64,000 nt of DNA, taken from positions 1-64,000 of the forward strand of contig CAJTIM010000025.1 in assembly GCA_910576325.1 (NCBI GenBank). Direction: 5' to 3'. Of this stretch, positions 52,835 through 61,920 are shown piece by piece. Numbering within the stretch: position 1 is the first letter of the stretch; the number at the start of each line of letters is the position of its first letter. A model generated the notes under the pieces. It worked only from the letters and a program-made list of their open reading frames with translations. It was not told the DNA's origin and made no database searches. This DNA is from Clostridia bacterium (GTDB lineage Bacteria; Bacillota; Clostridia; Lachnospirales; Lachnospiraceae). The position numbers and the translations under genes were made by a program.

Positions 52835-53506
52835 ATGAAACAAAAACTTCTCATTGTCGACGATGAACCGGGAATTGTAGATATGATGGCAAGCTGCTTT
52901 TCTTCACAATATGAGATACTCACCGCCTACGGCGGAAAGGAAGCCCTTGAAAAATTAGCAAATCAACCCGATTTAATTCTGCTCGACATCCAAATGCCCG
53001 ACATAGACGGACTGACCCTTTGCCGGAAGATACGGGAACTGATTGCCTGCCCCATCCTTTTTCTCACGGCGCGGGTAGAAGCCGCCGACAAAATCATCGG
53101 TTTTCAGGCCGGCGCGGACGACTATATCATAAAGCCCTTTGATTTGGACGAATTAGGCGCAAGAATTGCCGCACATCTGCGGCGGGAACAGCGGCGCCGG
53201 AACAAATCGGCGGTACGTTTTTTCGGTGAGCTGGCAATTGATTATTCCGCACGCACTGTCACGGCAGCCGGCGAACCGGTCTCCTTATCCAAAAGAGAGT
53301 TTGACATCGTAGAGCTGCTTTCCCTAAATGCCGGCCAGGTATTTGACCGGGAACGAATCTACGAAGCCGTGTGGGGAATTGACAGCGGAGGCAGCAGCGA
53401 TACCATCATGGAGCATATCCGAAAGATCCGGGCAAAGCTGTCCGCTGTTACACTTCACAGTTATATTGATACGGTTTGGGGGTGCGGTTATCGGTGGAAT
53501 ATCTGA
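52835..53506 (+). CDS. OmpR-family response regulator of the second system
   Basis: 223 residues: receiver with LLIVDDEPG, phospho-acceptor in LILLDIQMPDIDG, LTARVE and YIIKPFDLDE; winged-helix domain ending LHSYIDTVWGCGYRW. GGAG precedes the ATG at 52835. The kinase overlaps its 3' end. Likely binds the TTGAG-N6-TTGAG boxes at 52772 and 54621. Confidence 0.92.
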   Translation: MKQKLLIVDDEPGIVDMMASCFSSQYEILTAYGGKEALEKLANQPDLILLDIQMPDIDGLTLCRKIRELIACPILFLTARVEAADKIIGFQAGADDYIIKPFDLDELGARIAAHLRREQRRRNKSAVRFFGELAIDYSARTVTAAGEPVSLSKREFDIVELLSLNAGQVFDRERIYEAVWGIDSGGSSDTIMEHIRKIRAKLSAVTLHSYIDTVWGCGYRWNI

Positions 53507-54624
53507 AAAATATGGATCTGAAGAAATCATTTCTCGTTCTGTCCGTTTCCTGTGTCCTGCTGGCTCTCCTGCTGCTGGGATTCGTCTTTATACTATGCGA
53601 TTCCATTTGCAGCGCCTTTCCCACCGGCGGATTGTCAATCTCACTATCCGACGGTTCCTTCACCCGGCTGGAATCCCCCACAGCAGCCCAGCAATGTATC
53701 CTGTCAGCGCTGAGCATCCTTCAACTGGTATCCTGCATTGTTCTCCCTGTGAGCGGACTGGCTCTGTCCGGCATCCTGTATTACCGAATCAAACTGAAGC
53801 GTCCCATTGCCGCGCTGCAAAACGGAATCACACGGATTCAGAACCGGGACCTTGACTTTCTCATGCCGGTTCATTCGGACGACGAATTAGGCCGGCTCTG
53901 CGCCGCCTTTGATACCATGCGGGAAGAACTTCTGAAATCAAATAAAGAGCTATGGCATCAGGCGGAAGAACGCAAAAGGTTAAACGCCGCCTTTTCCCAT
54001 GATTTGCGCAATCCCATCACGGTCTTAAAGGGAACCGTAAAACTGCTGCGTCAGGGCAGCGCAGACGAACAGGCCCTTGACAGGCTGGAACGCTACACAT
54101 TGCGGATCGAACAGTACGTCGAAGCCATGAGCAGCATCCAGAGATTGGAACAGATGCCGGTGCGGATCAATGAATGTGCCTGTTCCCTGTTACATTCGGA
54201 ATTAGAGGAAACGGCAAAACTCCTTGCCGGAGCATTGGATCTGTCTGTTTCCGCTCCCGCCGAAGGCTCCGTGCGGTTAGATCATGGAGCATTTCTAACC
54301 GTAGCGGAAAATCTGATTGGAAATGCGGCCCGGTTTGCCAAAAGTAAAATCACCGTTTGTCTGGAACAAAAAGAAAACCTTCTGCTTCTCTCTGTTACGG
54401 ACGATGGTCCCGGATTTCCTGCGGCCTTCATACAAAACGGCCCGAAGCCTTTCGGAAGATTCACGGTTCCTGCGGAAAAGAAGGAGGCCCTTGCACACTT
54501 TGGCATAGGACTGTACAGCAGCCAGCTCCTGTGCCGGAAGCATGGAGGAGCGCTTACACTGGAAAACAAAAAAGGCGGCGGCGCAGCGGCCGCGGCTTCT
54601 TTCAAAATAGATCCGAAAGCTTGA
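53494..54624 (+). CDS. Sensor histidine kinase of the second system
   Basis: 376 residues from the GTG at 53494 (VEYLKNMDLKKSFLVLSVSC), which overlaps the regulator stop; an ATG at 53512 is an alternative. Two membrane segments (about 12-35 and 75-97) flank a loop of about 40 residues. HAMP (KRPIAALQNGITRIQNRDLDFLM), HisKA with H in RLNAAFSHDLRNPITVL, and HATPase (NLIGNAARFAKSK, VTDDGPGFPAAF, HFGIGLYSSQLLCRKHGG) follow. The small loop suggests sensing through the partner transporter, as in Bce-type systems. Confidence 0.9.
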   Translation: MEYLKNMDLKKSFLVLSVSCVLLALLLLGFVFILCDSICSAFPTGGLSISLSDGSFTRLESPTAAQQCILSALSILQLVSCIVLPVSGLALSGILYYRIKLKRPIAALQNGITRIQNRDLDFLMPVHSDDELGRLCAAFDTMREELLKSNKELWHQAEERKRLNAAFSHDLRNPITVLKGTVKLLRQGSADEQALDRLERYTLRIEQYVEAMSSIQRLEQMPVRINECACSLLHSELEETAKLLAGALDLSVSAPAEGSVRLDHGAFLTVAENLIGNAARFAKSKITVCLEQKENLLLLSVTDDGPGFPAAFIQNGPKPFGRFTVPAEKKEALAHFGIGLYSSQLLCRKHGGALTLENKKGGGAAAAASFKIDPKA

Positions 54625-54663
54625 GAGATTTTTGAGATCTCTGTTTTACACTCTCCTTATATC
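54621..54663 (+). promoter_or_regulatory. Response-regulator box and promoter of the ABC operon
   Basis: TTGAG at 54621-54625 and 54632-54636 (11-bp period) and TATATC at 54658-54663. The first half-site overlaps the kinase stop codon. Layout matches the box at 52772 within one base. Confidence 0.6.
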
Positions 54664-54732
54664 ACAAATCAAATCCCCGCAGCAAGCTGACAAAGCATCG
54701 GCATTGCCCGCGGAAATAAGGAGTGTGTTTTT

Positions 54733-55407
54733 ATGAACATTGAAGCAAAGGAACTCTCAAAAATCTACGGCAGCGGCGAAAACCGTGTTACTGCGCTTAA
54801 TAATGCCGGCCTGAAAATTGCATCCAACGATTTTATTTCCATTATGGGACCCTCCGGCAGCGGAAAAAGCACCCTGCTCCATCTGCTGTCCGGGCTGGAC
54901 AGGCCGACGTCCGGCAGCCTGACATACGATGGAAAGGACATATACGGCCTCACTGACAAAGAATTGTCAGCCTTTCGCCGTCAGCGCATCGGCTTCATTT
55001 TCCAGCAGTTCAATCTTCTTCCTGTCCTGACCGCAAGGGAAAACATCCTCATGCCGCTGCTGTTAGATAAAAAGCAGCCGGAGGAGGCATATCTGGCGCA
55101 GCTTGCGGATTTACTGGGTATCCGTGAGCGTCTTACCCATCTGCCCCATGAGCTTTCCGGCGGCCAGCAGCAGCGCGTAGCCATTGCCCGCGCTCTGATT
55201 GCCAAGCCGGATATTATTTTCGCTGACGAGCCAACGGGAAATCTGGACAGCAAAAGCGGCGGCGAAGTTATGGAAATGCTGCAGAACATATGGAAAAACA
55301 TGAAAAAATCCCTTGTTGTCATCACCCACGACAACCGCATTGCAAAAATGGCAAACCGCCGGTTTCTAATTGTGGACGGCGTTCTCTCGGAGGTGACGGC
55401 AGGATGA
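54733..55407 (+). CDS. MacB/BceA-type ABC ATPase
   Basis: 224 residues: Walker [20 protein letters not shown]-loop [18 protein letters not shown], signature [37 protein letters not shown]-loop [10 protein letters not shown]. This is the subfamily that drives FtsX-type mechanotransmission permeases. AAGGAG precedes the ATG. Its stop overlaps the start of the permease by four bases. Confidence 0.94.
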   Translation: MNIEAKELSKIYGSGENRVTALNNAGLKIASNDFISIMGPSGSGKSTLLHLLSGLDRPTSGSLTYDGKDIYGLTDKELSAFRRQRIGFIFQQFNLLPVLTARENILMPLLLDKKQPEEAYLAQLADLLGIRERLTHLPHELSGGQQQRVAIARALIAKPDIIFADEPTGNLDSKSGGEVMEMLQNIWKNMKKSLVVITHDNRIAKMANRRFLIVDGVLSEVTAG

Positions 55408-57884
55408 AATCTTACTTGGCTCTGGCATGGAAAGAACTGAAAGCACAGAAAATCATGGCAATCCTGATTTTGACTGCGGTTATCATGTCTGCGGTTATGA
55501 CAACGGCAGTGGGCCAGTCTGTCGGAATACTGCGCTCTATGCGTATCGAACAGGCCGCAGGTCTTAATGGAAACCGCTATGCATCCTTTCATCAGCTTAG
55601 CAGGGAACAGGCACAAAAGCTGCATGAAGACAGCCGCCTGTATGATGCGGAGGACACAATCTTTGTCGGCAGTACACCGTTAGGCAGCAGCAGCTTATCT
55701 TTATATCTTCGGGAATATCACGGCAATGCACTATCTATGTACCCGGCAATCCGGAATCTGAAGGAAGGGCGGCTGCCGGAAAATGCAAATGAAATAGCTC
55801 TGCCGGAAGACGCGCTTCAATACCTTGGATTGGAGGCCGCGGTTGGAAATACGGTGTCCCTTGATTTGCACGTATTTCTTATGGACGGGTCGCTGCCGGA
55901 GTTTGTATACTCCGCCGACTTTGAATTGACAGGTATTCTGGAAAGCCGCTATATCGGCTATGCGACAGGTACTGTTACGGGAATTGCGGGAGAAGGAGCC
56001 GCAAAGAAGCTGCTGCCGGAAGAATATGTGGTTTATTCCACGGATTTTAAGACTTACGACAGGCGGAATTTTCAGAGCATTGTGTATGATCTTGCGGAAA
56101 AATTGAATCTAAGTGAACGGTATATCCAGTATAACTGGCTTCTTCTTGACGCTATGGGCATTTCCTATGACGAAGCGGCAGACAGCGAAACCGGCGCCGG
56201 ATTTTCTTATATGACTGCGGCGTGCATTTTGGTCGGTGTGCTGGTCCTGTCGGCGGCCGGACTGGTGATCTACAACATTTTGAAAATCTCTGTTACAAAG
56301 CGCATCAAAGAATACGGAACCCTTCGGGCCATCGGCGGAGAGCGCGGGCAAATCTACCGCCTGGTTTCCCTGCAGCTTTTGATTCTTTGCGGGGCCGGTA
56401 TTCCCATCGGACTGCTTCTTGGCACATGGTCGGCAAAAGGCGTTTTGATTGCGGCTGTGGGGATTCTCAATCCCGAACTGTTCCTGGCAGACAGCATTTC
56501 CGAATTAAACCTGGCGATCAGCGCTGCCGCGGCGGTAAAGCTGCCGATGCTCCTTGCCGGTATTGCAGTTACCCTTCTTTTTGCTCTGCTGGCGGCCTTT
56601 CCCGCCGCCCGGTACGCATCCCGTATAGCTCCGGCTGTTGCGATGTCGGGGCAGGCTGTGAAGATCAAGCGCCGGGTAAAAAGGAATCCCAAAATCCGCT
56701 GCTTTGAAGCTTACTACGCAAGGCTCAATCTAAAGCGCGGGCGCGGCAGAACCATTGTTACAATTCTGTCTCTGGTTATGAGTATTACCGTATATGTTGC
56801 CTTGCAGAGTTTTACCGGACTGCTTGACGCCAGCAGCCCGGTTCAGGATATGTATATCGGCGATTATGCGGTTACGAATGAGACTTCCGGTATTCCGGCA
56901 GAAGCCGTAGAAGTCTTAAAAGAAGACAGTTCCATAGAAAGCCTCTCTTCTACCCGGATTTCCGTGTTTATGCCGGGTGACGGGGAGATACCTCCCTTTG
57001 AGACGGATCTGTCTTTAGAGAGCCATGAAACCTTACAGCTTGTAAATATTGATGAAGCACAATTACGGCTCCGCGCTCCGAACCTGTCCGATCAGGAAAT
57101 ACGGACCTTCAAGGACGGAACGGGCTGTTTTGTAAAAAATCCCATTGCCTTTTCCTACGGTGATACACCGGTGCGGTATACGGTTCTTGCTGCAGGCGAT
57201 ACAATTCGGTTAGGAGGCAGAACACTTCCGGTCTTGGGGGTGATTGATGCGCCGGTTACCATTAACAATGACGGCTTTTTAAATGGCGTCCAGATCATTG
57301 TGAATGATGAATTATATTGCTCGCTTCTTGGAAATGACAGCTATTCGGAAGTTTACCCGACGCTGCCGGATGACGCTGACACTGACGCCTTTGAAAACCG
57401 ACTGGACAGCTTGTGCGGCGAATATCCGGGGACTCATTGGCTTTCCTATCTCCAGAGCAGCAGCGAGATGGCTGAAAGCTTTGAACAAATCAAAATGCTG
57501 TGCTGGGTGCTGATCGTCTTTGTCGGTATCATTGGTATACTGAATATCGTAAACACTGTTTACAGCAATATTCATACCCGTGTGGGTGAGATCGGCATAC
57601 AGCGGGCTATTGGAATGAGCGCTGCCAGCCTTTATCGGACATTTTTGTGGGAGGGGGCTTACTACGGCATTTTTGCTTCGCTGATTGGCGCTGTGTTGGG
57701 TTATATCTGCTGTATTTTTATCGGGGCGGCACAGACAGACGCCTTGCGGCTCGTGGCTGTTCCTGTCCGGTCGATTGCCGAAGCTGCGGTTATTTCCATT
57801 GCGGCCTGTCTGCTGGCAACGGCGGTTCCGCTGCGGTCTATTGCGCGGATGAATATTGTGGATTCTATTGAAACGGTTGAATAA
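55404..57884 (+). CDS. FtsX-type ABC permease
   Basis: 826 residues from the ATG at 55404 (ATGA overlap). [34 protein letters not shown] is TM1, followed by a large extracellular domain, a first FtsX unit (about residues 270-420; [41 protein letters not shown]), a second N-terminal helix ([25 protein letters not shown]), a second extracellular domain and a second FtsX unit ([44 protein letters not shown]). With the ATPase and kinase it should form an antimicrobial-peptide sensing and resistance module. Confidence 0.92.
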   Translation: MKSYLALAWKELKAQKIMAILILTAVIMSAVMTTAVGQSVGILRSMRIEQAAGLNGNRYASFHQLSREQAQKLHEDSRLYDAEDTIFVGSTPLGSSSLSLYLREYHGNALSMYPAIRNLKEGRLPENANEIALPEDALQYLGLEAAVGNTVSLDLHVFLMDGSLPEFVYSADFELTGILESRYIGYATGTVTGIAGEGAAKKLLPEEYVVYSTDFKTYDRRNFQSIVYDLAEKLNLSERYIQYNWLLLDAMGISYDEAADSETGAGFSYMTAACILVGVLVLSAAGLVIYNILKISVTKRIKEYGTLRAIGGERGQIYRLVSLQLLILCGAGIPIGLLLGTWSAKGVLIAAVGILNPELFLADSISELNLAISAAAAVKLPMLLAGIAVTLLFALLAAFPAARYASRIAPAVAMSGQAVKIKRRVKRNPKIRCFEAYYARLNLKRGRGRTIVTILSLVMSITVYVALQSFTGLLDASSPVQDMYIGDYAVTNETSGIPAEAVEVLKEDSSIESLSSTRISVFMPGDGEIPPFETDLSLESHETLQLVNIDEAQLRLRAPNLSDQEIRTFKDGTGCFVKNPIAFSYGDTPVRYTVLAAGDTIRLGGRTLPVLGVIDAPVTINNDGFLNGVQIIVNDELYCSLLGNDSYSEVYPTLPDDADTDAFENRLDSLCGEYPGTHWLSYLQSSSEMAESFEQIKMLCWVLIVFVGIIGILNIVNTVYSNIHTRVGEIGIQRAIGMSAASLYRTFLWEGAYYGIFASLIGAVLGYICCIFIGAAQTDALRLVAVPVRSIAEAAVISIAACLLATAVPLRSIARMNIVDSIETVE

Positions 57885-57887
57885 TTA

Positions 57888-57940
57888 AGAGGGTGTTGCA
57901 AAATCATCAAATTAGATGATTGAGCAATGCCCTCTTTTTT
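57888..57940 (+). terminator. Terminator of the ABC operon
   Basis: AGAGGGTGTTGC and GCAATGCCCTCT pair around a centre that itself holds AATCATC/GATGATT, followed by TTTTTT. It marks the end of the two-component/ABC block and the start of an accessory strip. Confidence 0.85.
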
Positions 57941-58147
57941 ATTCTTTGACGTAAAAGTGGAGCAACCGCCCCGTAAATTCTTTTTCTCATCTATTGTTTA
58001 GTTATGAATCCTTTCCTGGATATTGGGATTTGTCTGATACCGCTTTTTGTCTTTGGCGTTTCAGCATGATACCCAATACCCGATATTTGTTCGTCATGCT
58101 CCTTTCCATAACGGAAAGAGCCTTGATATGCCTGTATCTATAAACAC

Positions 58148-58367
58148 TCATTTGCTGTTGTCAAGAATTTTGAGTAAGTCATCCGGAATAATGGCAGGTA
58201 TATCCGACGTGGAAAAGTCGCTTGTGTTTCGGGTTACGATGTAGTCGGCGTGAATCTGTTTTGCACATTCATCCTGCAAGCAGTCCTCAAAGTCGGAAAA
58301 ATCCTCTCTTTGCAAGGCGTTTTTCCAGTACATCCAATATGATGTTAGTGTCAAATAAAACGAGCAT
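58148..58367 (-). pseudogene. Decayed PIN-domain toxin
   Basis: From the ATG at 58367 the frame reads MLVLFDTNIILDVLEKRLAK and stops after 26 codons. The first 17 residues are a perfect PIN start with the first catalytic Asp (LFDTN). In another frame, from about 58300, comes a PIN C-terminus: DECAKQIHADYIVTRNTSDF, then SDIPAIIPDDLLKIL, with the usual TRNTSDF. About 60 residues of a normal PIN domain (about 135) are missing and the frame is shifted, so it cannot be an active nuclease. It overlaps the antitoxin stop by 17 bp. Confidence 0.7.
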
Positions 58368-58719
58368 ATTTTTCTTCTCTTGCCTCCTCTAATTCTTTTT
58401 TGTAATCGAAATCCTCCGGCAATGTTCCCGCAAAAGACATAAGACCTTGAAAACCACGTTGTCTTTCTTCAAGGGTGCTTTTGTGAGAAAATTTTTCGAT
58501 GACCGCATTTTCAAAAGCATCCGCCTCTTTTTTCACTAATGAGGGGTTTGCGTATTCATGCGCTATCCCCATAAGGGAATCTATACTTTTGTTTGGGGCG
58601 GGAATAGTCTCATTACCGTCTGATTGAGAATCAACAAAACGTATATACATATATACCGCCTCTAGTTTGTTTTCCGGCATTTCCTGCAATAATCCTATTG
58701 CTTTTTCCAAAGTTGACAT
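58351..58719 (-). CDS. Antitoxin-like partner of the decayed PIN toxin
   Basis: 122 residues: a helical start MSTLEKAIGLLQEMPENKLEAVYMYIRFVDSQ typical of antitoxins of PIN systems, then a variable middle and an acidic C-terminus FDYKKELEEAREEKYARFI suited to wrap a toxin. AGGAGG precedes the ATG at 58719. It overlaps the start of the PIN remnant, as in type II modules. It is intact although the toxin is not. Confidence 0.7.
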   Translation of the reverse strand: MSTLEKAIGLLQEMPENKLEAVYMYIRFVDSQSDGNETIPAPNKSIDSLMGIAHEYANPSLVKKEADAFENAVIEKFSHKSTLEERQRGFQGLMSFAGTLPEDFDYKKELEEAREEKYARFI

Positions 58720-59068
58720 AGACGTTCCTCCTTTTAGATTTTTATTGTACCACATTCAAGGCTCGAAAGGAAGTATCATTGTATATTCTGCGCTGTCGTC
58801 GCCCGCAAGCCGCTACACTTGCTTTCCGATTTGCCCTATGCTGTGCCGCCGTTATCTTGCGCCGCTGCTCCGGTTATTCCTCTGTCCTAAAGGTGAGGAC
58901 AGCCATCACCAGTTTTGCTTGCAGCCGTTCCCGAATGTCGTGGTCTACGCCGAAATAGACGTTCCCGCGCTCGTCATACATCTTCCGCATGGAAAGGCGG
59001 GCTATGTAGCAATTAGCGGACGCATTATGCAGACTGCCGGAGCAAAGATGCAAAATGCGTCCGAATTT
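58720..59068. other. Gap with a possible mobile-element gene fragment
   Basis: On the minus strand 58874-58990 reads MRKMYDERGNVYFGVDHDIR and then ERLQAKLVMAVLTF before a stop, a protein-like stretch I cannot place with confidence. A hairpin CGGACGCATT/AATGCGTCCG (59018-59064, 15-bp arms, one mismatch) follows the XRE gene and may end its transcript. Nothing else is supported. Confidence 0.35.
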
Positions 59069-59467
59069 CTAATATATCTCACAAAGCCCCGGAATATCGG
59101 GAAAGAGCAGGTGTATGACAAAGACAATCACGCAAAAAAGGATAACAAATATTCCAAAATAGCAGATAAACTTGTAGAATTTTTTCACAAATTCTTTGGC
59201 GGTTTCAACATCGGAATACATAGAAGCCACCTTTTCATCCGTCAACTTCCGATCCCGTACATCCTGCACGTCTAAATCCTTTACCAGTTCATCCAGGGAC
59301 ATGCCGAAGTAGTCGCTGAGCATTACAAGCCGCTGAAAGTCCGGGTACGACTGAGCTGCTTCCCATTTCGAGATCGTCTGCCTGGATACCTGCAGCTCCA
59401 TTCCCAATTCCTCCTGGGATAAACCTTGTTTTTTACGCAGCTCCAAAAGCTTTTCATTAAATTTCAT
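59069..59467 (-). CDS. XRE regulator with a C-terminal membrane segment
   Basis: 132 residues: HTH_3 (about 5-62; LRKKQGLSQEELGMELQVSRQTISKWEAAQSYPDFQRLVMLSDYFGMSLDELV), a short charged linker, and one membrane segment (about 101-122; ICYFGIFVILFCVIVFVIHLLF). Membrane-bound small XRE regulators of this kind are common in Firmicutes with unknown signals. AGGAGG precedes the ATG; two tandem family B repeats lie directly upstream. Confidence 0.87.
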   Translation of the reverse strand: MKFNEKLLELRKKQGLSQEELGMELQVSRQTISKWEAAQSYPDFQRLVMLSDYFGMSLDELVKDLDVQDVRDRKLTDEKVASMYSDVETAKEFVKKFYKFICYFGIFVILFCVIVFVIHLLFPDIPGLCEIY

Positions 59468-59485
59468 GTTACTACGCCTCCTATT

Positions 59486-59707
59486 CCAGTTCCGTAATAT
59501 TCCTCACAATACACCGGTATGAAATCGATTTTCATTCACAGATACATGTGCCTGTAAATCGATTTGTGCATTATGAGGAATATTACTGTTTTCCAGTTCC
59601 GTAATATTCCTCACAATACACCGGTATGAAATCGATTTTCATTCACAGATACATGTGCCTGTAAATCGATTTGTGCATTATGAAGAATATTACTGTTTTC
59701 CAGTTCC
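59486..59707 (-). repeat. Repeat family B, two tandem 107-bp copies (B2, B3)
   Basis: Units 59486-59592 and 59593-59699 differ at one base; a third starts (CCAGTTCC) at 59700. In each, GTAATATTCCTCACAATACAC and its near-complement make a palindrome of about 21 bp around a centre with AAATCGATTT on both sides. The end nearest the XRE gene abuts its AATAGGAGG. Confidence 0.88.
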
Positions 59708-60017
59708 ATAAGATCTTTTTGTTGTTCCGATGATTTGAGTATAAGATTTACAGGGCTAAAAAGCTACCAAGAATGGTTGGCAATTTGTCAACAGAGACGA
59801 ACAGATACCTTTTTAGTCTAAAACAGAAGCCCATTGCTTTTGTTCTTTTCCAAAGAAGAAAAATTGTATGAATCTATTATACCGGAGGATTTTGACATGG
59901 ACAACCCTCTCTATTATTGATTGACTTAATCGAAAAAAAAGAACATAATAACAATGTTACTAACAATAATATCAAGTAGTATCAGCAACTTCTTGATGAA
60001 ATGAGGAATAAAAAGCA
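59708..60017 (+). promoter_or_regulatory. Intergenic region with a promoter for the hydrolase
   Basis: TTGACT (59921-59926) and CATAAT (59944-59949), 17-nt spacer. Just before it GGAGG plus a seven-codon frame MDNPLYY (59899-59922) ends early; a different frame continues as LLLIDLIEKKE, so this may be the stub of a lost gene. Confidence 0.5.
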
Positions 60018-60802
60018 ATGAAACCAATCAAGTCAGCCAATTCACCAATTACATATTTCGTAAGCAGGACCGGGCAAGCCGAATGGATACTATTTATCCA
60101 CGCCGCTTTCGTCAACCACAATATGTTCAAAGCACAGTTTGAATATTTTGAACATAAATATAACCTTCTGGCCATCGACATCATTGGTCACGGACAGTCA
60201 ACGGATACTCAAAAAGGTGACGCCATCGATAAAATGTCAAAGTGGATATCTGACATCTTAAAAACGGAAAGCATTGATAAAATACACATAATCGGTATTT
60301 CCCTAGGCGCGGTTCTAGCACAGGACTTTGCCAATCGCTATCCGAGTGCGGTAAGCTCACTGGCTTGCTTCGGAGGATATGACATCAATCATTTTGACAC
60401 AAAAATGAAAACAGCGCCAAGCAAAAACTGATGATGCTGAAAGCGCTCTTTTCAGTGAAATGGTTTGCAAAAGCAAACAAGAAAATTTCCGCATATACTT
60501 CACAGGCTCAAAATGAATTTTTTGATATGAATATACACTTTCCCAAAAGGTCCTTTATGTTTCTGGCAACGCTCAATCGTATGGTAAACAAGTATAAACC
60601 CGAACAAAGGAATTATCCTTTGCTGATCGGCTGCGGAAAATTTGATATTCCAATGGAATTAGAGGCCATAAAAGCATGGAAAAGCAATGAACCCGATTGC
60701 ACCGTAGTTCTTTTTGAAAATGCGGGACACTGTGTTAATATGGATGTTCCCCGGGAATTTAATAAAACAATGGAGGAATTTTGGAAAAGTGCAGGCCAGT
60801 AA
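60018..60802 (+). pseudogene. Alpha/beta hydrolase split by a one-base frameshift
   Basis: The first frame (60018-60431) carries the oxyanion and nucleophile parts: ILFIHAAFVNHNMF, AIDIIGHGQS and the elbow GISLGA. The second (ending 60802) carries the lid and the catalytic Asp and His: LLIGCGKFDIPMELEAI and ENAGHCVNMDVPREF. A -1 shift at the A5 run 60401-60405 joins them (FDTK to NENSAKQKLMM) into one ordinary hydrolase of about 260 residues. It may be a broken gene, a slippage product or a sequencing error. Confidence 0.8.
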
Positions 60803-61247
60803 AACTAACAGCGAACAGACCTTCGATAAAATCCGATATATGCAGATGAGTGATAAAAGCTTCTGGTTCAGCCTTGATAAGCATCTTCCGGAAAAGGAGT
60901 ACGAAAATAAGGTTCGAAGCAGACAGGGCTATGTTTTGATAAAGGAGGGACAGCCAATCGGACTGCTCCGCTTCAATCTGTTCTGGGATCAAATACCTTT
61001 TTGCACAATGCTTTTTATCGCTCCCGGCTTTCGGGGACAAAGCTACGGCCGGAAGCTTCTGGAATATTGGGAAAATGATATGAGAACCCAGGGATTCGGT
61101 ATGGTTCTCACCTCCACGCAGGTTGACGAAGCAGCGCAGCATTTTTACCGGAAATCAGGCTACCGGGACTGCGGCGGCCTTTTGATTGATACCCCGGGGT
61201 ATGCACAGCCTATGGAGCTGTTCTTAAGTAAAGACATTCTGATTTAA
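60789..61247 (+). CDS. GNAT family N-acetyltransferase
   Basis: 152 residues from a GTG at 60789 (GGAGGA about 11 bases upstream), overlapping the hydrolase stop by 14 bp. GYVLIKEGQPIGLLRFNLFWDQIPFCTMLFIAPGFRGQSYGRKLLEYWENDM contains the acetyl-CoA motif (APGFRGQSYGRKL), followed by TSTQVDEAAQHFYRKSGYRDCGGL. Substrate unknown. Coupled to the hydrolase. Confidence 0.85.
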   Translation: MQASKTNSEQTFDKIRYMQMSDKSFWFSLDKHLPEKEYENKVRSRQGYVLIKEGQPIGLLRFNLFWDQIPFCTMLFIAPGFRGQSYGRKLLEYWENDMRTQGFGMVLTSTQVDEAAQHFYRKSGYRDCGGLLIDTPGYAQPMELFLSKDILI

Positions 61248-61313
61248 GAACCATTAATTCATGAGTAATAATTGTTCTCCACAAGTTATCAATCATCTTT
61301 TATACGCAAAGGG

Positions 61314-61335
61314 CGGCAGAGAGAAATCTCTGCCG
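61314..61335 (+). terminator. Hairpin after the GNAT gene
   Basis: CGGCAGAGA-GAAA-TCTCTGCCG: a perfect 9-bp stem closed by a GNRA tetraloop. There is no T-run (GTTGCTC follows), so termination is only likely. Confidence 0.5.
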
Positions 61336-61381
61336 TTGCTCATGCTTAAAAACTGTGAAATACATTTTAACCAGTTGTGCT

Positions 61382-61438
61382 TTGAAATCGACCGACTATT
61401 GAAAATTCATTGAAACTATTGTCCGCACTCTTTATAAT
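61382..61438 (+). promoter_or_regulatory. Promoter of the LytTR gene with TTGAAA repeats
   Basis: TTGAAA (61410-61415) and TATAAT (61433-61438), 17-nt spacer. Two more TTGAAA copies stand at 61382-61387 and 61399-61404, 17 and 11 bp apart, which could be LytTR half-sites for autoregulation. Confidence 0.65.
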
Positions 61439-61469
61439 GGCGCTATAAAGAAAAAAAGAGGTGATTCCC

Positions 61470-61910
61470 ATGCAGGTCGAAATTAAAATTGACAGTTCCT
61501 ATACCGACCCTAAAATAATCATACTGACTGCTTCCATGACAGATGAGGTGAGCAGCATTGTTAAAAAACTTTCGGAAAATGTCTCACAAATAATTCCCGG
61601 CTATAAAGATGAAAAAATTGAAATATTGGAACCGGCCGATTTGATTCGCATTTACGCAAATTCGGGAAAAGTTTTCGCAGTTACCGGCAAAGGTGAATAT
61701 ACTCTTCAGCTTAGATTATATGAGGCAGAAGAACGATTGCCTTCCAATCAATTCATCCGCATATCAAATTCGGAGATTATCAACTTAAAAAAAGTCAATA
61801 ATTTTGATTTGAGTTTTACAGGTACAATTTGTGTTAAATTATCAAACGGAATCACAACATATGTATCCAGACGCTATGTTCCAAAGCTAAAAAAGATATT
61901 AGGAATATGA
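61470..61910 (+). CDS. LytTR-domain transcriptional regulator
   Basis: 146 residues: a short N-terminal region, then a LytTR DNA-binding domain (about 45-145): IEILEPADLIRIYANSGKVFAVTGKGEYTLQLRLYEAEERLPSNQFIRISNSEIINLKKV, ending LSNGITTYVSRRYVPKLKKILGI. No receiver domain. AGAGGTGA precedes the ATG at 61470. The DUF3021 membrane protein follows at once, the usual pair in which the membrane protein controls the regulator. Confidence 0.92.
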   Translation: MQVEIKIDSSYTDPKIIILTASMTDEVSSIVKKLSENVSQIIPGYKDEKIEILEPADLIRIYANSGKVFAVTGKGEYTLQLRLYEAEERLPSNQFIRISNSEIINLKKVNNFDLSFTGTICVKLSNGITTYVSRRYVPKLKKILGI

Positions 61911-61920
61911 GGTGAAGATT

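Noticed and set aside
58667..59275. Plus-strand open frame (202 codons)
   Set aside because: It overlaps the antitoxin and XRE genes in antisense and shows no protein-like features.
59486..59707. Possible CRISPR-like repeat array
   Set aside because: Only two long 107-bp units in direct contact, no spacers and no cas genes.
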